DNA of 64,000 nt from Eggerthella lenta DSM 2243 (GCF_000024265.1 NC_013204.1:62001-126000), one strand, 5' to 3'; positions 33,799 through 42,233 are shown, counted from the first letter of the stretch. Numbers and translations: made by a program. The notes: a model not told the origin generated them from the sequence alone.

Positions 33799-35337
33799 AT
33801 GGGGAGCACGTTCACCAGAAGGCAGTTCGTCATGGGGGCTATGGTGCTGGGCGGGTCGCTCGCGCTGACCGGATGCAGCCCGAAGCCCGAGTCCAAGAAA
33901 CAGGACGGCGCGTCGGGCGCAACCGAGCCCGTGCAAGCCGACATCATCGTCATCGGTTCGGGTCTGGCCGGCTCGGCCTGTTCGATCTCCGCGGCGCAGA
34001 ACGGCGCGAGCGTGCTGCTGGTCGACAAGGCGCCGTTTCTCACGTCCACCTTCCTCACCTCGAAGGGCAACGTGTCCATTGCCCAGGTTCCAGAGAATAA
34101 GGACGAGTGGCGCTTCGAATCCGAGACGCCCGACACCATGGACCAGTTCGTCAGCCGCTACCGCAACCTCACCGAGATCGGCAAGGTGGACGCGCCGTAC
34201 CCCGACTATAGCCGCATGCAGCGCATGATGGAGGAAAGCTGCGCCACCATCGCGTGGGTAGAGCAGCTGGGCATCACGTTCGAGAAGTCGTTTACCAAGG
34301 AGATGGTGGGCACCGACACGGTAAAGCCCGACGTCAGCGCCGACCCTGCGACGGAAGCGGGCGTCCAGGTGGCGAACGCGTTCGCGGCCGAATTCGAGCG
34401 CTTGGGCGTGCGGACGATGCTGTCCGCCGAGGCGAAAGAGCTGATCATGGACGGTGACGCCGTGGTGGGCGTGAAGGTCGAGGGGCCTGACGGCGTCCAA
34501 GAGCTGCGTGCGAAGGCCGTGGTGCTGGCCACCGGCGGTTTCGGCGGCAGCGCGGAGTACTGCGACCAGCTGGTGCCCGCCATCAACGAGATGGGCTTCC
34601 AGTACCTGGGCAACGCTATGAACACGGGCGACGGCATGACCATGGCCTCCGCCATTGGCGCCGCGCTGTACGAGGATCCGTGGGTCATCCCGAACGTCAT
34701 CATGCCCACGCGCACGCTGACGAAGGCCGACGCGGGCTTCAAGAAGCTGTGCGACACCGGCATGGAAGGTGCTGCCACGTCGTCGAAGATGCTGGTGGAC
34801 TCCACGGGCGCGCGCTTCGTGAACGAGGCGGCTCCGGTGACGGCGCTGGCCACGTCCATGACCGACAACCAGGCGGGGCCGTACTACGTGCTGTTCGACA
34901 GCTCGAACGCCGAGGTGGTCGCAGTCATCGAGAAGGGCCTGTCCACGGGCGACGTGCTGAAGGGCGTTTCGATCGAGGAGCTGGCCGACGCGGCCGGCGC
35001 GCCCCAGCTTGCGGCGACGTTCGAGGCGTACCAGCAGGCGGCAGCTGCGGGTGCGGACGAGGCGTTCGGCAAGAAGGCCGACATGCTGGCGGCGTACGGC
35101 GACGGCCCGTTCTACCTGGTGAAGTTCGTGCCGTCCTATGTGGCCACGATGGGCGGCGTGAAAACCGACGCATCGTGCCAAGCGCTCGGCGAAAACGGCA
35201 GCGTCATCCCCGGCCTGTTCGCGGTTGGCGAGGCCACGCACCGCTTCATGTACAACCGCAGCTTTGTGCGCCACTGCTCCAACTCCAGCGCCCTCACCAT
35301 GGGTCGTCTGACGGGAGCGGCGCTGGCCACGGCGTAA
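33799..35337 (+). CDS. Secreted FAD-dependent reductase (fumarate reductase/flavocytochrome-like), lipoprotein
   Basis: This 512-aa protein has a twin-arginine-like signal with a lipobox (FTRRQFVMG, then LALTGC, Cys at about residue 27). An FAD-binding Rossmann motif follows (IIVIGSGLAGSACSISAAQNGASV), and the C-terminal FAD contact is VIPGLFAVGEATH. Family members reduce fumarate, urocanate or diet-derived compounds at the cell surface, with electrons from a cytochrome or quinol. In place of the usual H-T-M-G-G substrate loop the sequence reads VATMGG, so the conserved His is missing and fumarate itself is unlikely. The substrate is unknown. GAGAGGAGAG precedes the ATG. It converges with the LuxR-type regulator, a pairing common in this group. 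Confidence 0.88.
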   Translation: MGSTFTRRQFVMGAMVLGGSLALTGCSPKPESKKQDGASGATEPVQADIIVIGSGLAGSACSISAAQNGASVLLVDKAPFLTSTFLTSKGNVSIAQVPENKDEWRFESETPDTMDQFVSRYRNLTEIGKVDAPYPDYSRMQRMMEESCATIAWVEQLGITFEKSFTKEMVGTDTVKPDVSADPATEAGVQVANAFAAEFERLGVRTMLSAEAKELIMDGDAVVGVKVEGPDGVQELRAKAVVLATGGFGGSAEYCDQLVPAINEMGFQYLGNAMNTGDGMTMASAIGAALYEDPWVIPNVIMPTRTLTKADAGFKKLCDTGMEGAATSSKMLVDSTGARFVNEAAPVTALATSMTDNQAGPYYVLFDSSNAEVVAVIEKGLSTGDVLKGVSIEELADAAGAPQLAATFEAYQQAAAAGADEAFGKKADMLAAYGDGPFYLVKFVPSYVATMGGVKTDASCQALGENGSVIPGLFAVGEATHRFMYNRSFVRHCSNSSALTMGRLTGAALATA

Positions 35338-35356
35338 CGACCCGATCTTCCCTCGC

Positions 35357-35387
35357 GCGCAGGCCGGACCCCCTCCCCGGCCTGCGC
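35357..35387. terminator. Hairpin between the FAD reductase and LuxR regulator
   Basis: An 11-bp perfect stem GCGCAGGCCGG/CCGGCCTGCGC closes a 9-nt loop. There is no T-tract. Confidence 0.6.
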
Positions 35388-35490
35388 TTGCGTTTGCCCG
35401 CCGTCAAGCATGCGTCGAAAATCCCCGCTCTATCGTCCCATAGGACGATAGAGATCCGCACGCGCTTGTCGCGGCACCGAGCGCGACGAA

Positions 35491-35506
35491 TGTTTCACGT
35501 GAAACA
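35491..35506. promoter_or_regulatory. parS palindrome between convergent genes
   Basis: A perfect site with CGAA/TTCG flanks, between the ends of two convergent genes and so away from any promoter. Confidence 0.8.
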
Positions 35507-35588
35507 TTCGTTCGATTACGGATTCGTTGCGGGCTTTGCCCTCGCGACGGCGTCACCCCCTCCCCGATGGGGTTGCCAACGAAAAGGG

Positions 35589-37022
35589 CTAACTCTTCTT
35601 GGCGGCGCTCGTCTCCTCTATGAGGTCGAGCAATTCCTGGCGCGAGTGCACGTCCATCTTCGCGTAAGCGTGGCGCAGGTGGGTTTTCACCGTGTGCTCC
35701 GACAGCGTGAAACGCTCGGCGATGGCCCGGGCGCTGCGTCCCGCCGCAAACTCCTCGATCACTTCGAACTCGCGGTTCGTCAGCTCGTAGGTGCCCTTCA
35801 TCTGCACGAGCGCATCGCCTGCCGACAGGTGCGCCAGCGGGACGGCCGCCGCTTCCTCGGGGGCGCTCGCATCGCCGACCGCATCCCGCTTCGACGCATA
35901 GCGAAGGTAGCTGCAGAACATGAGCGCCAGCGTGGCCACCAGCAGCCACACCGAGCCGACGAGCGCGAGCTGCGGATCGACGCCGGTTTGCTCCAACAGC
36001 GTCTGCGCCGCGAAGCGCCCCAGCGCCACCGACAGCCTCGCGACGCCCAAGGCCAAGCCCAGCAGGAAGAACGCCGGCAGCTTCCGCTCGTTCGCCTCGC
36101 TGATGAACATGAGCCACAGCAGCACGTAGAACGAGATGAGGAACGCGGTCATCAGCGATCCGGCCACGTGCCCGTCGGCGACGTTGAGGCTGCGGTACAG
36201 CAAGATGGTGACCAGGCACAACGCGGTGATGGGCGTGATGTAGTCGATGTTCGCCTTGCGCGGCTTCGCCACCAGCAGCACGGCCAGCATGGCCACGGCC
36301 GCGATGATCCCGAACAGGCCGGTGAGGTCGGTCTGCGCGTACTGCAGGTTGTTGTGGATGTCGAGCTCTATCACGAACCCGCAGATCAGCGAGAACGCGA
36401 ACGTCCCTGCGACCGCGCGCTTCGTGCGCGAAAGCGCCTCGGCCATGGAGGTTGCGGGTGCGACGGATTCCTTCATCTGCTGGGCGACGAACGCGTTGTT
36501 GCGCAGGCACCACAGCAGCGCGGCGGTGGACAGGACGAACGACGCCAGCAGCATGATGCTGCGCCCGCCTGGGAACAGCGAACTGGTCAGCGGCGGAAGC
36601 AGCGTATCAATGAGGTACGCGACGGCGATCAGGGGAAGCGAGAGCCGCGGCCGGTAGCTGGTGAACACTTCCATCCAGCAGAGGATGGACAGCGACCAGC
36701 CCATGCCCGCCGTCACCTGCATGGCGATAAGCGCGATATCGTTTGTGTTGCCCGACGCAACGAGCACGGCGTAGATCGAGCTGACGACGACGGCCGCGAC
36801 GAACAGCGGCTTCGCCCGGTCGATGCGCCCGAGGTAGGAGAGGACGGCGACGACGAGGAACGTGAGCCCGTCGGCCGCGAGGCCTACCAGGGCGTAGGGG
36901 CTGGGGCTGTAGGGCCCCGTGTTGAGGTCGAGCAGCCGCGCGCCCTGCAGCAGGCCGAACCCGAGCGTGGCCACCGCCGCGAGGGCGAGGATTCGCGTTT
37001 TGTCAGATGCGTGCGCGTTCAT
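35589..37022 (-). CDS. LuxR-type transcriptional regulator with 12 membrane helices
   Basis: This 477-aa protein has about 12 predicted membrane helices (residues about 10-385) and a C-terminal LuxR/GerE helix-turn-helix (about 410-470: LTNREFEVIEEFAAGRSARAIA, then SEHTVKTHLRHAYAKMDVHSR). The topology is typical of a regulator family expanded in Eggerthella relatives, where the membrane part probably senses a small compound and the gene pairs with a secreted FAD reductase. Here it converges on the reductase at 33.8 kb. The ATG at 37022 has AAAGGGGAAA upstream. Its ligand and operator are not visible. Confidence 0.88.
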   Translation of the reverse strand: MNAHASDKTRILALAAVATLGFGLLQGARLLDLNTGPYSPSPYALVGLAADGLTFLVVAVLSYLGRIDRAKPLFVAAVVVSSIYAVLVASGNTNDIALIAMQVTAGMGWSLSILCWMEVFTSYRPRLSLPLIAVAYLIDTLLPPLTSSLFPGGRSIMLLASFVLSTAALLWCLRNNAFVAQQMKESVAPATSMAEALSRTKRAVAGTFAFSLICGFVIELDIHNNLQYAQTDLTGLFGIIAAVAMLAVLLVAKPRKANIDYITPITALCLVTILLYRSLNVADGHVAGSLMTAFLISFYVLLWLMFISEANERKLPAFFLLGLALGVARLSVALGRFAAQTLLEQTGVDPQLALVGSVWLLVATLALMFCSYLRYASKRDAVGDASAPEEAAAVPLAHLSAGDALVQMKGTYELTNREFEVIEEFAAGRSARAIAERFTLSEHTVKTHLRHAYAKMDVHSRQELLDLIEETSAAKKS

Positions 37023-37111
37023 CGTTTCCCCTTTGCTTGCGAAACAGTCGCGCCCCACTATAACGCACCCGCGCCCGCCGCGCTCTGCGAAGCCGAGCAG
37101 AACCGCACAGA

Positions 37112-37127
37112 TGTTTCACGTGAAACA
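37112..37127. promoter_or_regulatory. parS palindrome upstream of the LuxR-type gene
   Basis: A perfect site 90 bp before the LuxR-type start, in the position of its promoter region. One of a pair 72 bp apart in the 317-bp gap 37023-37339, which holds nothing else recognised. Confidence 0.8.
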
Positions 37128-37183
37128 CTCGCTGCTCGCACCGCCGCGATCATGCGACCCTGTCGGACATTGAAGCGAACGAA

Positions 37184-37199
37184 TGTTTCACGTGAAACA
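37184..37199. promoter_or_regulatory. parS palindrome (second of a pair)
   Basis: A perfect site with CGAA/TTCG flanks, 140 bp from the end of the folate gene. Confidence 0.8.
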
Positions 37200-37339
37200 T
37201 TCGGGCTGCGGAAGAAGCGCGCCAGGCGTTTTCGTGCCCACTGCAAATTGCGCTTCCTTGATCGAGCGCTTCCGCGTCGATCTGCGCGCTGCGGCGCCTG
37301 CGCCCAGTTTCGCCGTGCGAGGTTAGGGCGATGGGCGCG

Positions 37340-38173
37340 CTACCCGCTCACTACGCGGGGCAGGGCGATGTCGTGGGGCTCGCAGGGGACGGTTTTCACG
37401 CGCTGCTCGTCGAAGGCGATGCCGACCACGGCGGCATCGGCGCGCAAGCGGGGGAGCAGCTGGTCGTAGTTGCCGCCGCCGTAGCCCAGGCGCCGTCCGG
37501 CATCGTCGAAGGCGACCAGCGGCACCACCACGGCGTCGAGCTCCTCGGGATCGACGGCCTGGAACCCGTCACGCTCCAGCGCTTCGCAGGCAAGGCAGCG
37601 CAGGGGCGCGCCAAGGAACCCCGCTGCGGCCGCGTCCAGCTGCTCGCGCGCCACGCGGTAGAATCGCATCAGAGGCGACCCGCTCGTGTCGCCCGTTTCG
37701 CCCGCTGCCCGCCGTTCGCTCGCCTCGCCCGCTGCCCGCGATCCGCTCGGCATTCGCGGCGCGTCTCCCGCCCGCGGCTCGCTCGGCACCGGCGACCCGC
37801 CTGCTTCGTCCGCGCCCGCGCGACCCGCCGCCCGCGACCCGCCCGCCGCAGGCTCCTCGCGCACCATGCAGGGGAAGCACACGTCCCAGCCGCGCGCGTA
37901 CGCCGCCTCGACGAACGGCCGCGTGTCCACCTCGCTGCGCATCGACGCGAACACGGCCACAGTGGGAACCGCGCTCCCGCCCGTCGCATCCGCGCGCGAC
38001 GTCCCCTCGGCCGAAACCTGCGCCGTCCCCGCACCTTCCGCGCCCGCCAGCGCTTCCGCCAGCACCTGCTCCAACCGCGCGCATATCGCCGCGCTCTTGC
38101 GCGCACGCACCTCTTCCGGAAGCGCATCGCGACGAGCCAGCACGCGCGAGCGCAGTTGTTTTTTCGTCTCCAT
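37340..38173 (-). CDS. 5-formyltetrahydrofolate cyclo-ligase with a large low-complexity insert
   Basis: The enzyme turns 5-formyl-THF into 5,10-methenyl-THF using ATP. Family motifs are present: METKKQLRSRVLARRDALP at the start, then VAVFASMRSEVDTRPF, and a C-terminal FDDAGRRLGYGGGNYDQLLP with the GxGGGxYD ATP/folate loop. The length is 277 aa against about 180-200 in most bacteria. The extra residues are Gly/Ala/Ser/Glu-rich inserts at about 68-88 and 125-185. DNA for the second insert is a degenerate GC-rich repeat like those between nearby genes. A TATACT ends 7 nt before the ATG, so the mRNA is probably leaderless. Confidence 0.85.
   Translation of the reverse strand: METKKQLRSRVLARRDALPEEVRARKSAAICARLEQVLAEALAGAEGAGTAQVSAEGTSRADATGGSAVPTVAVFASMRSEVDTRPFVEAAYARGWDVCFPCMVREEPAAGGSRAAGRAGADEAGGSPVPSEPRAGDAPRMPSGSRAAGEASERRAAGETGDTSGSPLMRFYRVAREQLDAAAAGFLGAPLRCLACEALERDGFQAVDPEELDAVVVPLVAFDDAGRRLGYGGGNYDQLLPRLRADAAVVGIAFDEQRVKTVPCEPHDIALPRVVSG
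37683..37860. repeat. GC-rich degenerate repeat within the folate gene
   Basis: Imperfect units such as CCCGCTGCCCGC and CGACCCGC recur across this stretch. It encodes the non-conserved Gly/Ala/Glu-rich insert, not the folded enzyme. Confidence 0.65.
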
Positions 38174-38180
38174 AGGCCGC

Positions 38181-38186
38181 AGTATA
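38181..38186 (-). promoter_or_regulatory. -10 hexamer implying a leaderless transcript
   Basis: On the minus strand TATACT ends 7 nt before the ATG of the folate gene, so transcription should begin at or next to the start codon. No ribosome-binding site is present, in agreement. Confidence 0.45.
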
Positions 38187-38294
38187 GCATCGACGTAACG
38201 GCGCCGTTGCACGATAATGGCGGAGGTGTGGGGAGTTAGCGCAAACGTAACCGTTTCCATTCGATTTGACCTGCAAACCCATCATTGACCTTGC

Positions 38295-38404
38295 TATAAT
38301 CGTTTTGCATTGGGTACACTCGGACCACCTTAGATAGCTCTCCCTCGCAGTCGCAAGGGGTGCACCACCTCAAACGACGCTGCGTATGCGTCGTTTGTTG
38401 TTTT
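38295..38404 (+). ncRNA. Candidate small RNA or leader ended by an intrinsic terminator
   Basis: TATAAT at 38295-38300 is a perfect -10. About 70 bp on, AAACGACGC/GCGTCGTTT (38372-38380 and 38388-38396) forms a hairpin followed by GTTGTTTT. A transcript of about 95 nt would result, ending about 90 bp before the Rrf2 gene. No ORF fits. It could be a free sRNA or an attenuated leader. No known family is recognised. Confidence 0.4.
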
Positions 38405-38440
38405 CTAAGGAGAAATTGACTACCAAGCATATATAAGTAG

Positions 38441-38473
38441 GTCGCTCACCAGGCATCATGCATGCCGGGCGAC
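38441..38473. promoter_or_regulatory. Imperfect palindrome just upstream of the Rrf2 gene
   Basis: GTCGC and GCGAC end an imperfect palindrome whose inner arms are AGGCAT and ATGCC around CATGC. It lies 20 bp before the GTG start, a natural autoregulation site. Confidence 0.4.
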
Positions 38474-38492
38474 ATAGAGTAAGGAGACAGCA

Positions 38493-38969
38493 GTGCAACT
38501 CAAGGCATCCACCGATTACGGTATGCGCGCCATCTTGTACTTGGCTGCGCAAGGTACCACCTGCTCCTCGAAAGATATCGCGGAGGACATGTCCATTCCG
38601 CGCGACTACCTCATCCAGCTGGCGCAGCTGTTGCGCAACGCAGGCATCATCGAGGCCCGTCCGGGCAAGCACGGCGGCTATCGCCTGGCGAAGGATCCGG
38701 CCGACACGAACGTGCTGGAGATCATGGAAGCGCTCGACGACGATGCGAAGCAGTCCACGCGCGCGAAGCGCGATGCGCGCAAGGGCGGCGCGATGGTGCA
38801 GGAGATCAAGCAGGTCTACGATCTCATCGAAGAGAGCATGGACGCCTATCTGTCCAGCTTGACGGTGCAGATGCTGCTCGACTGCGCCCGCAACGGCGAC
38901 AACAGCCGCACGTTTTTGGCCGAACGACTGCAGGAAGAAAGCCGCCGCCTGCTCGACGCCGTCAAGTAG
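38493..38969 (+). CDS. Rrf2-family transcriptional regulator
   Basis: This 158-aa protein opens with the Rrf2 pattern MQLKASTDYGMRAILYLAAQG. A winged helix follows (SSKDIAEDMSIPRDYLIQLAQLLRNAGII, then ARPGKHGGYRLAKD, residues about 25-70). The three-cysteine cluster of IscR/NsrR is absent, so it is unlikely to hold an Fe-S cluster by that route. The GTG at 38493 follows TAAGGAGA. It faces the NRMT gene on the opposite strand but the two converge, so no target is evident apart from itself. Confidence 0.88.
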   Translation: MQLKASTDYGMRAILYLAAQGTTCSSKDIAEDMSIPRDYLIQLAQLLRNAGIIEARPGKHGGYRLAKDPADTNVLEIMEALDDDAKQSTRAKRDARKGGAMVQEIKQVYDLIEESMDAYLSSLTVQMLLDCARNGDNSRTFLAERLQEESRRLLDAVK

Positions 38970-39022
38970 CGTCGACGCAGCCCGGCGGCTGCGCTCTTTT
39001 CGCCGCGCCGCCGCCGAGGCGT

Positions 39023-40339
39023 CTAGATGCCCAGCACCTGCATCACCAGCAGCACGGCGGTGAGCACGGTAACGATGCCCACGGTGACCCAGATCAGCAC
39101 GCGCGACACGATGCGCGAACGGTACGCGCCCATAACCCGCTTGTCCGCGGCGATGATGGCCATGAACACCAGCAGCACCGGCAGCACCAGGCCGTTCACG
39201 AACTGGGCGGTCAGCATCACGCCCATGAGGTCGATGTTCGGCACCAGCACCACCACGGCAGAGAACGCGATCACGAACGTGAAGATGCTCTTGAACAGCG
39301 GCGCCTCTTTCCACTTGAACGAAACGCCCGCCTCCCAGCCGAAGGCCTCGCAGATAACGAACGCCGTGGTCAACGGCAGCACGCAGGCCGCCAAGAACGA
39401 CGCGGCGATCAGCCCGATGGCGAACAGCGCTTCGGCGTAGTGCCCGGCGAACGGCGCCAGCGCGCGCGCCGCGTCGGCGGCCGACTCGATCTCGATTCCC
39501 TGCGGGAACAGCACCGATCCCGTGGTCACGATGATGAACCAGGCCACGAGGCACGCGGCGATGGTGCCCGCGATCACGTCGACCTTCTGCGAGAACAGGT
39601 CCTTCACCGACACGCCCTTTTCCACGACGTTGCTCTGGTTGAAGAACATCATCCACGGCGCGATGGTGGTGCCGATCATCGCGATGACCAGCGACACGAA
39701 GCTCTGGTCGTTCACGATGCGCGGCACGACGGTGCTGGTCAGCGCCTCTTCCCAGTTCGGCTCGGCCATGAACGCCGCCACGATGTAGGTGACGAACACC
39801 AGCGACAGGATGAGAAACACCTTCTCCACGCGCTTGTAGCTGCCGCCCACCACCAGAAGCCACACGGCCACGGCGGCCACGGGCACGGCCAGGTACTTCG
39901 ACACACCGAACATCTCCATGCCGCTGGCGATGCCGGCGAACTCGGAGAACGTGGTGGCCACGTTGCCGATGAGCAGCGCCAGCATGGCCAGCGCGGTCAG
40001 GCGGATGCCGAAGCGCTCGCGGATGAGCGCGGCGAAGCCCTTGCCGGTGACGGCGCCCATGCGCGCGGCCGTCATCTCCACCACGATCAGCAGCACGCAC
40101 ATGATGGGGATGACCCACAGCGTGGCGAAGCCGAACTTCGCGCCCACGGTGGAATAGGTGGAGATGCCGCCCGCGTCGTTGCCGGCCATGGCCGTGACGA
40201 TGCCGGGGCCCAGCGCTGCCAGCAGCAGCCAGATCTTCTTGGGCTGCTTCTTCTCGGGAACCTCGACGAGCTCGGTCGACTCGGCCGCGTCGACGGCGAC
40301 GTCGCGCAGCTCGAGCTTCTCGTTCTTCTTCATCATCAT
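39023..40339 (-). CDS. SLC11/NRAMP-related transporter, NRMT-type (probable Mg2+)
   Basis: This 438-aa protein has about 11 membrane helices and the Nramp fold. Helix 1 reads PGIVTAMAGNDAGGIS in place of the canonical DPGN metal site, and helix 6 reads TTIAPWMMFFNQS, without the Met-Pro-His found in Mn/Fe transporters. Those changes define the NRMT branch, described structurally for Eggerthella lenta as Mg2+ (and Mn2+) transporters that do not bind transition metals tightly. So the call is magnesium uptake, by inference. It starts 4 nt after an MgtE/CBS-like gene whose last codons contain its GGAGGT site, so they are translationally linked. Confidence 0.85.
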   Translation of the reverse strand: MMMKKNEKLELRDVAVDAAESTELVEVPEKKQPKKIWLLLAALGPGIVTAMAGNDAGGISTYSTVGAKFGFATLWVIPIMCVLLIVVEMTAARMGAVTGKGFAALIRERFGIRLTALAMLALLIGNVATTFSEFAGIASGMEMFGVSKYLAVPVAAVAVWLLVVGGSYKRVEKVFLILSLVFVTYIVAAFMAEPNWEEALTSTVVPRIVNDQSFVSLVIAMIGTTIAPWMMFFNQSNVVEKGVSVKDLFSQKVDVIAGTIAACLVAWFIIVTTGSVLFPQGIEIESAADAARALAPFAGHYAEALFAIGLIAASFLAACVLPLTTAFVICEAFGWEAGVSFKWKEAPLFKSIFTFVIAFSAVVVLVPNIDLMGVMLTAQFVNGLVLPVLLVFMAIIAADKRVMGAYRSRIVSRVLIWVTVGIVTVLTAVLLVMQVLGI

Positions 40340-40343
40340 GGCG

Positions 40344-41696
40344 CTACCTCCCGGCGTAGCCGATGATCTGCAGCAGCACCAGCGTGTACAGCGCTAGGAA
40401 CAGGATGGACGCCACGAGGCCGCCCAGCACCTTGAGCAGGGTGGCCTTCGTCTTGTCGCCGCTCACGTCCTCTTCGATGGCGTCCCACGCGTCGTCGACC
40501 GTGACGATGCCCAGCAGCACGCCGTGCTCGTCCACCACGGGCATGGCGGGCAGCTCGTACTTGAAGATGTCGGCCGCCACGTCCTCCTCGGTCTCGTCCG
40601 GCGTCGCGGAGATCACGTCGTCGAACATCACGTCGCGCACGGGCCGCGCGTCGTCGGTGAGCACGAGGGTGCGCAAGCTCAGCACGCCCACGAACTCGTC
40701 GTAGTCGTTCAGCACGTACACGTAATGCACGGTGGGGTGGTCGTCGTCCAGCTCGCGCAGCACCTCGATGGTCTCGCCCACGGTGTTGTCGGCCTTCACG
40801 GCCACGAACTGCGTGGTCATCATGCCGCCGGCCGTGCCGTCCTTGTAGCCCAGCAGGCGGCGGATCTCGGTGGCGTCCTCCACGCCCATGAGGCGCAGCA
40901 GCGTCTCGGCTTTCTCGTACGACAGGTCGCGCACGATGTCGGCCGCGTCGTCCGGGTCCATGTCGCCCAAGAGGCCGGCGGCGCGGGCGTCGTCGAGGTC
41001 TTCGATGAAGTCGGCCTGGTACTCGTCGTCCATCTCGGAGATGGCCTCGGTGGCCTGCGCGTCGTCCAGGTGCTGGAACACGTTGGCGCGCTGCTGGGGG
41101 TCCAGCTGCTCCAGGATGTCGGCCACGTCGGCGGGGTGCAGCTCGTCCAGGCGCTTGTGCGTGACGGACAGCTGCACTTCGGACAGGTCGCGATCGAGCA
41201 GGTCCATGTAGTTCCAGGCGATGATCTGCTCGTCGATCTTCTTGCCGAACACCTTCGCCACGGCCACCACGGCGCGCTCCAGCCAGGAGGCCAGTCCGCG
41301 CAGGATGCCGCGCACGCCCACTTCGGCGCCCAGCAGGCGCAGCTGCGAGCCCGAAACGGACAGCTTGAGGTCGTTGACGCGCACCACTTTCAGGCCTTGC
41401 GTATCCACGATCTGACGGTTCAGCAGGTCGCGCGCCAGCAGAACTTCGTCAGGTTGCAGATAGCTGAAGCGGATGTCGTGCGCCTCGGCGTTGAGGGTGA
41501 TCCCGTCCTCGTCGAACGTGTCGACGTACTTGCGCCACGAGATCATGAACGGAACCTTGCCGGGCCCCTGGAAGGCCAGGCTGGTGATGCGCGGGAACAC
41601 TTCGCCGGTGGAGATGGCGAGGTCGGAGATGGTGCCGATCTTCTCGCCCTGGATGTCCACGACGGGTTTCCCCATCATTTGAGAGAGGTAGAGCAT
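40344..41696 (-). CDS. PRC-barrel / MgtE_N / tandem-CBS protein, probable Mg2+ sensor of the NRMT
   Basis: This 450-aa protein begins with a PRC-barrel (LSQMMGKPVVDIQGEKIGTISD) and a second PRC-like unit. An MgtE N-domain follows (about residues 190-300: LDELHPADVADILEQLDPQQ, with several acidic DDA/DD repeats), then two CBS domains (about 300-420) and a single C-terminal membrane helix. In MgtE channels the N and CBS domains close the pore when Mg2+ binds, but here the pore domain is absent. The gene is coupled directly to the NRMT transporter, so it probably senses Mg2+ and gates that protein. The ATG at 41696 fits the PRC start and has AAGGGA upstream. Alternatives are 41717 and 41723. Confidence 0.8.
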   Translation of the reverse strand: MLYLSQMMGKPVVDIQGEKIGTISDLAISTGEVFPRITSLAFQGPGKVPFMISWRKYVDTFDEDGITLNAEAHDIRFSYLQPDEVLLARDLLNRQIVDTQGLKVVRVNDLKLSVSGSQLRLLGAEVGVRGILRGLASWLERAVVAVAKVFGKKIDEQIIAWNYMDLLDRDLSEVQLSVTHKRLDELHPADVADILEQLDPQQRANVFQHLDDAQATEAISEMDDEYQADFIEDLDDARAAGLLGDMDPDDAADIVRDLSYEKAETLLRLMGVEDATEIRRLLGYKDGTAGGMMTTQFVAVKADNTVGETIEVLRELDDDHPTVHYVYVLNDYDEFVGVLSLRTLVLTDDARPVRDVMFDDVISATPDETEEDVAADIFKYELPAMPVVDEHGVLLGIVTVDDAWDAIEEDVSGDKTKATLLKVLGGLVASILFLALYTLVLLQIIGYAGR

Positions 41697-41958
41697 GGTG
41701 GTATCCCTTACTGTCATGCCCATGGCCGTACACCTCATGATACCGTGTGCAAAGACGCGCGCGTCGCGCGCAATGCAAAATGTGTGTCAAGCCATGAGCC
41801 GCCGCAGTCGTTCCTTCGACTGCCGACGTAAGGGAAGACGAAGGAAGAACTACTTACTGTGAGGCTTCGATTTTCGAACCTTCAAGTACGTTCCTTTCCC
41901 TGACCAATAAAAAATCCGCACGTGCTGCTGCCAGTCGTTGCGGAATTAGAAGCTGAAA

Positions 41959-42035
41959 TGGTGCGCCGTGAGGGATTCGAACCCCCGACGTACTGATTCG
42001 TAGTCAGTCCCTCTATCCAGCTGAGGTAACGGCGC
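41959..42035 (-). tRNA. tRNA-Arg (ACG), CCA encoded
   Basis: A 77-nt cloverleaf on the minus strand has acceptor GCGCCGT paired with ACGGCGC, the D arm CCTCAGCTGGATAGAGG, an anticodon loop CTACGAA giving anticodon ACG, the T arm GGGTTCGAATCC, discriminator A and an encoded CCA. The remaining gap 41697-42346 holds one parS and no other feature. Confidence 0.95.
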
Positions 42036-42217
42036 ACGTCGAAACAGCAAAAGTTATTATGCCGGTATTGCCCCATGCTGTCAACGACTTTTTCAGACTT
42101 TTTGGGAATAGTGCGCGAAATAGGTGTTTGAACTGGCGAAACGAGAAAAAAGTCGGACGAAGGCCGCCTGTTCGTCATGCACTGCGCCGAGTACGGGGCG
42201 CTTCCGGTGCGCGTCGA

Positions 42218-42233
42218 TGTTTCACGTGAAACA
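42218..42233. promoter_or_regulatory. parS palindrome
   Basis: A perfect site, 114 bp upstream of the Asn-rich lipoprotein gene. The nearest other copies are 5 kb left and 9.7 kb right. Confidence 0.8.

Noticed and set aside
34680-37469. 929-aa plus-strand frame
   Set aside because: It runs through the FAD reductase in another frame and antisense through the LuxR-type gene, is Arg/Gly/His-rich, and has no domain. It is a shadow of high-GC coding DNA.
41740-41960. Mg2+ riboswitch (M-box) upstream of the MgtE/CBS-NRMT operon
   Set aside because: I looked for the conserved M-box core on the minus strand and did not find it. No multi-helix junction was convincing.
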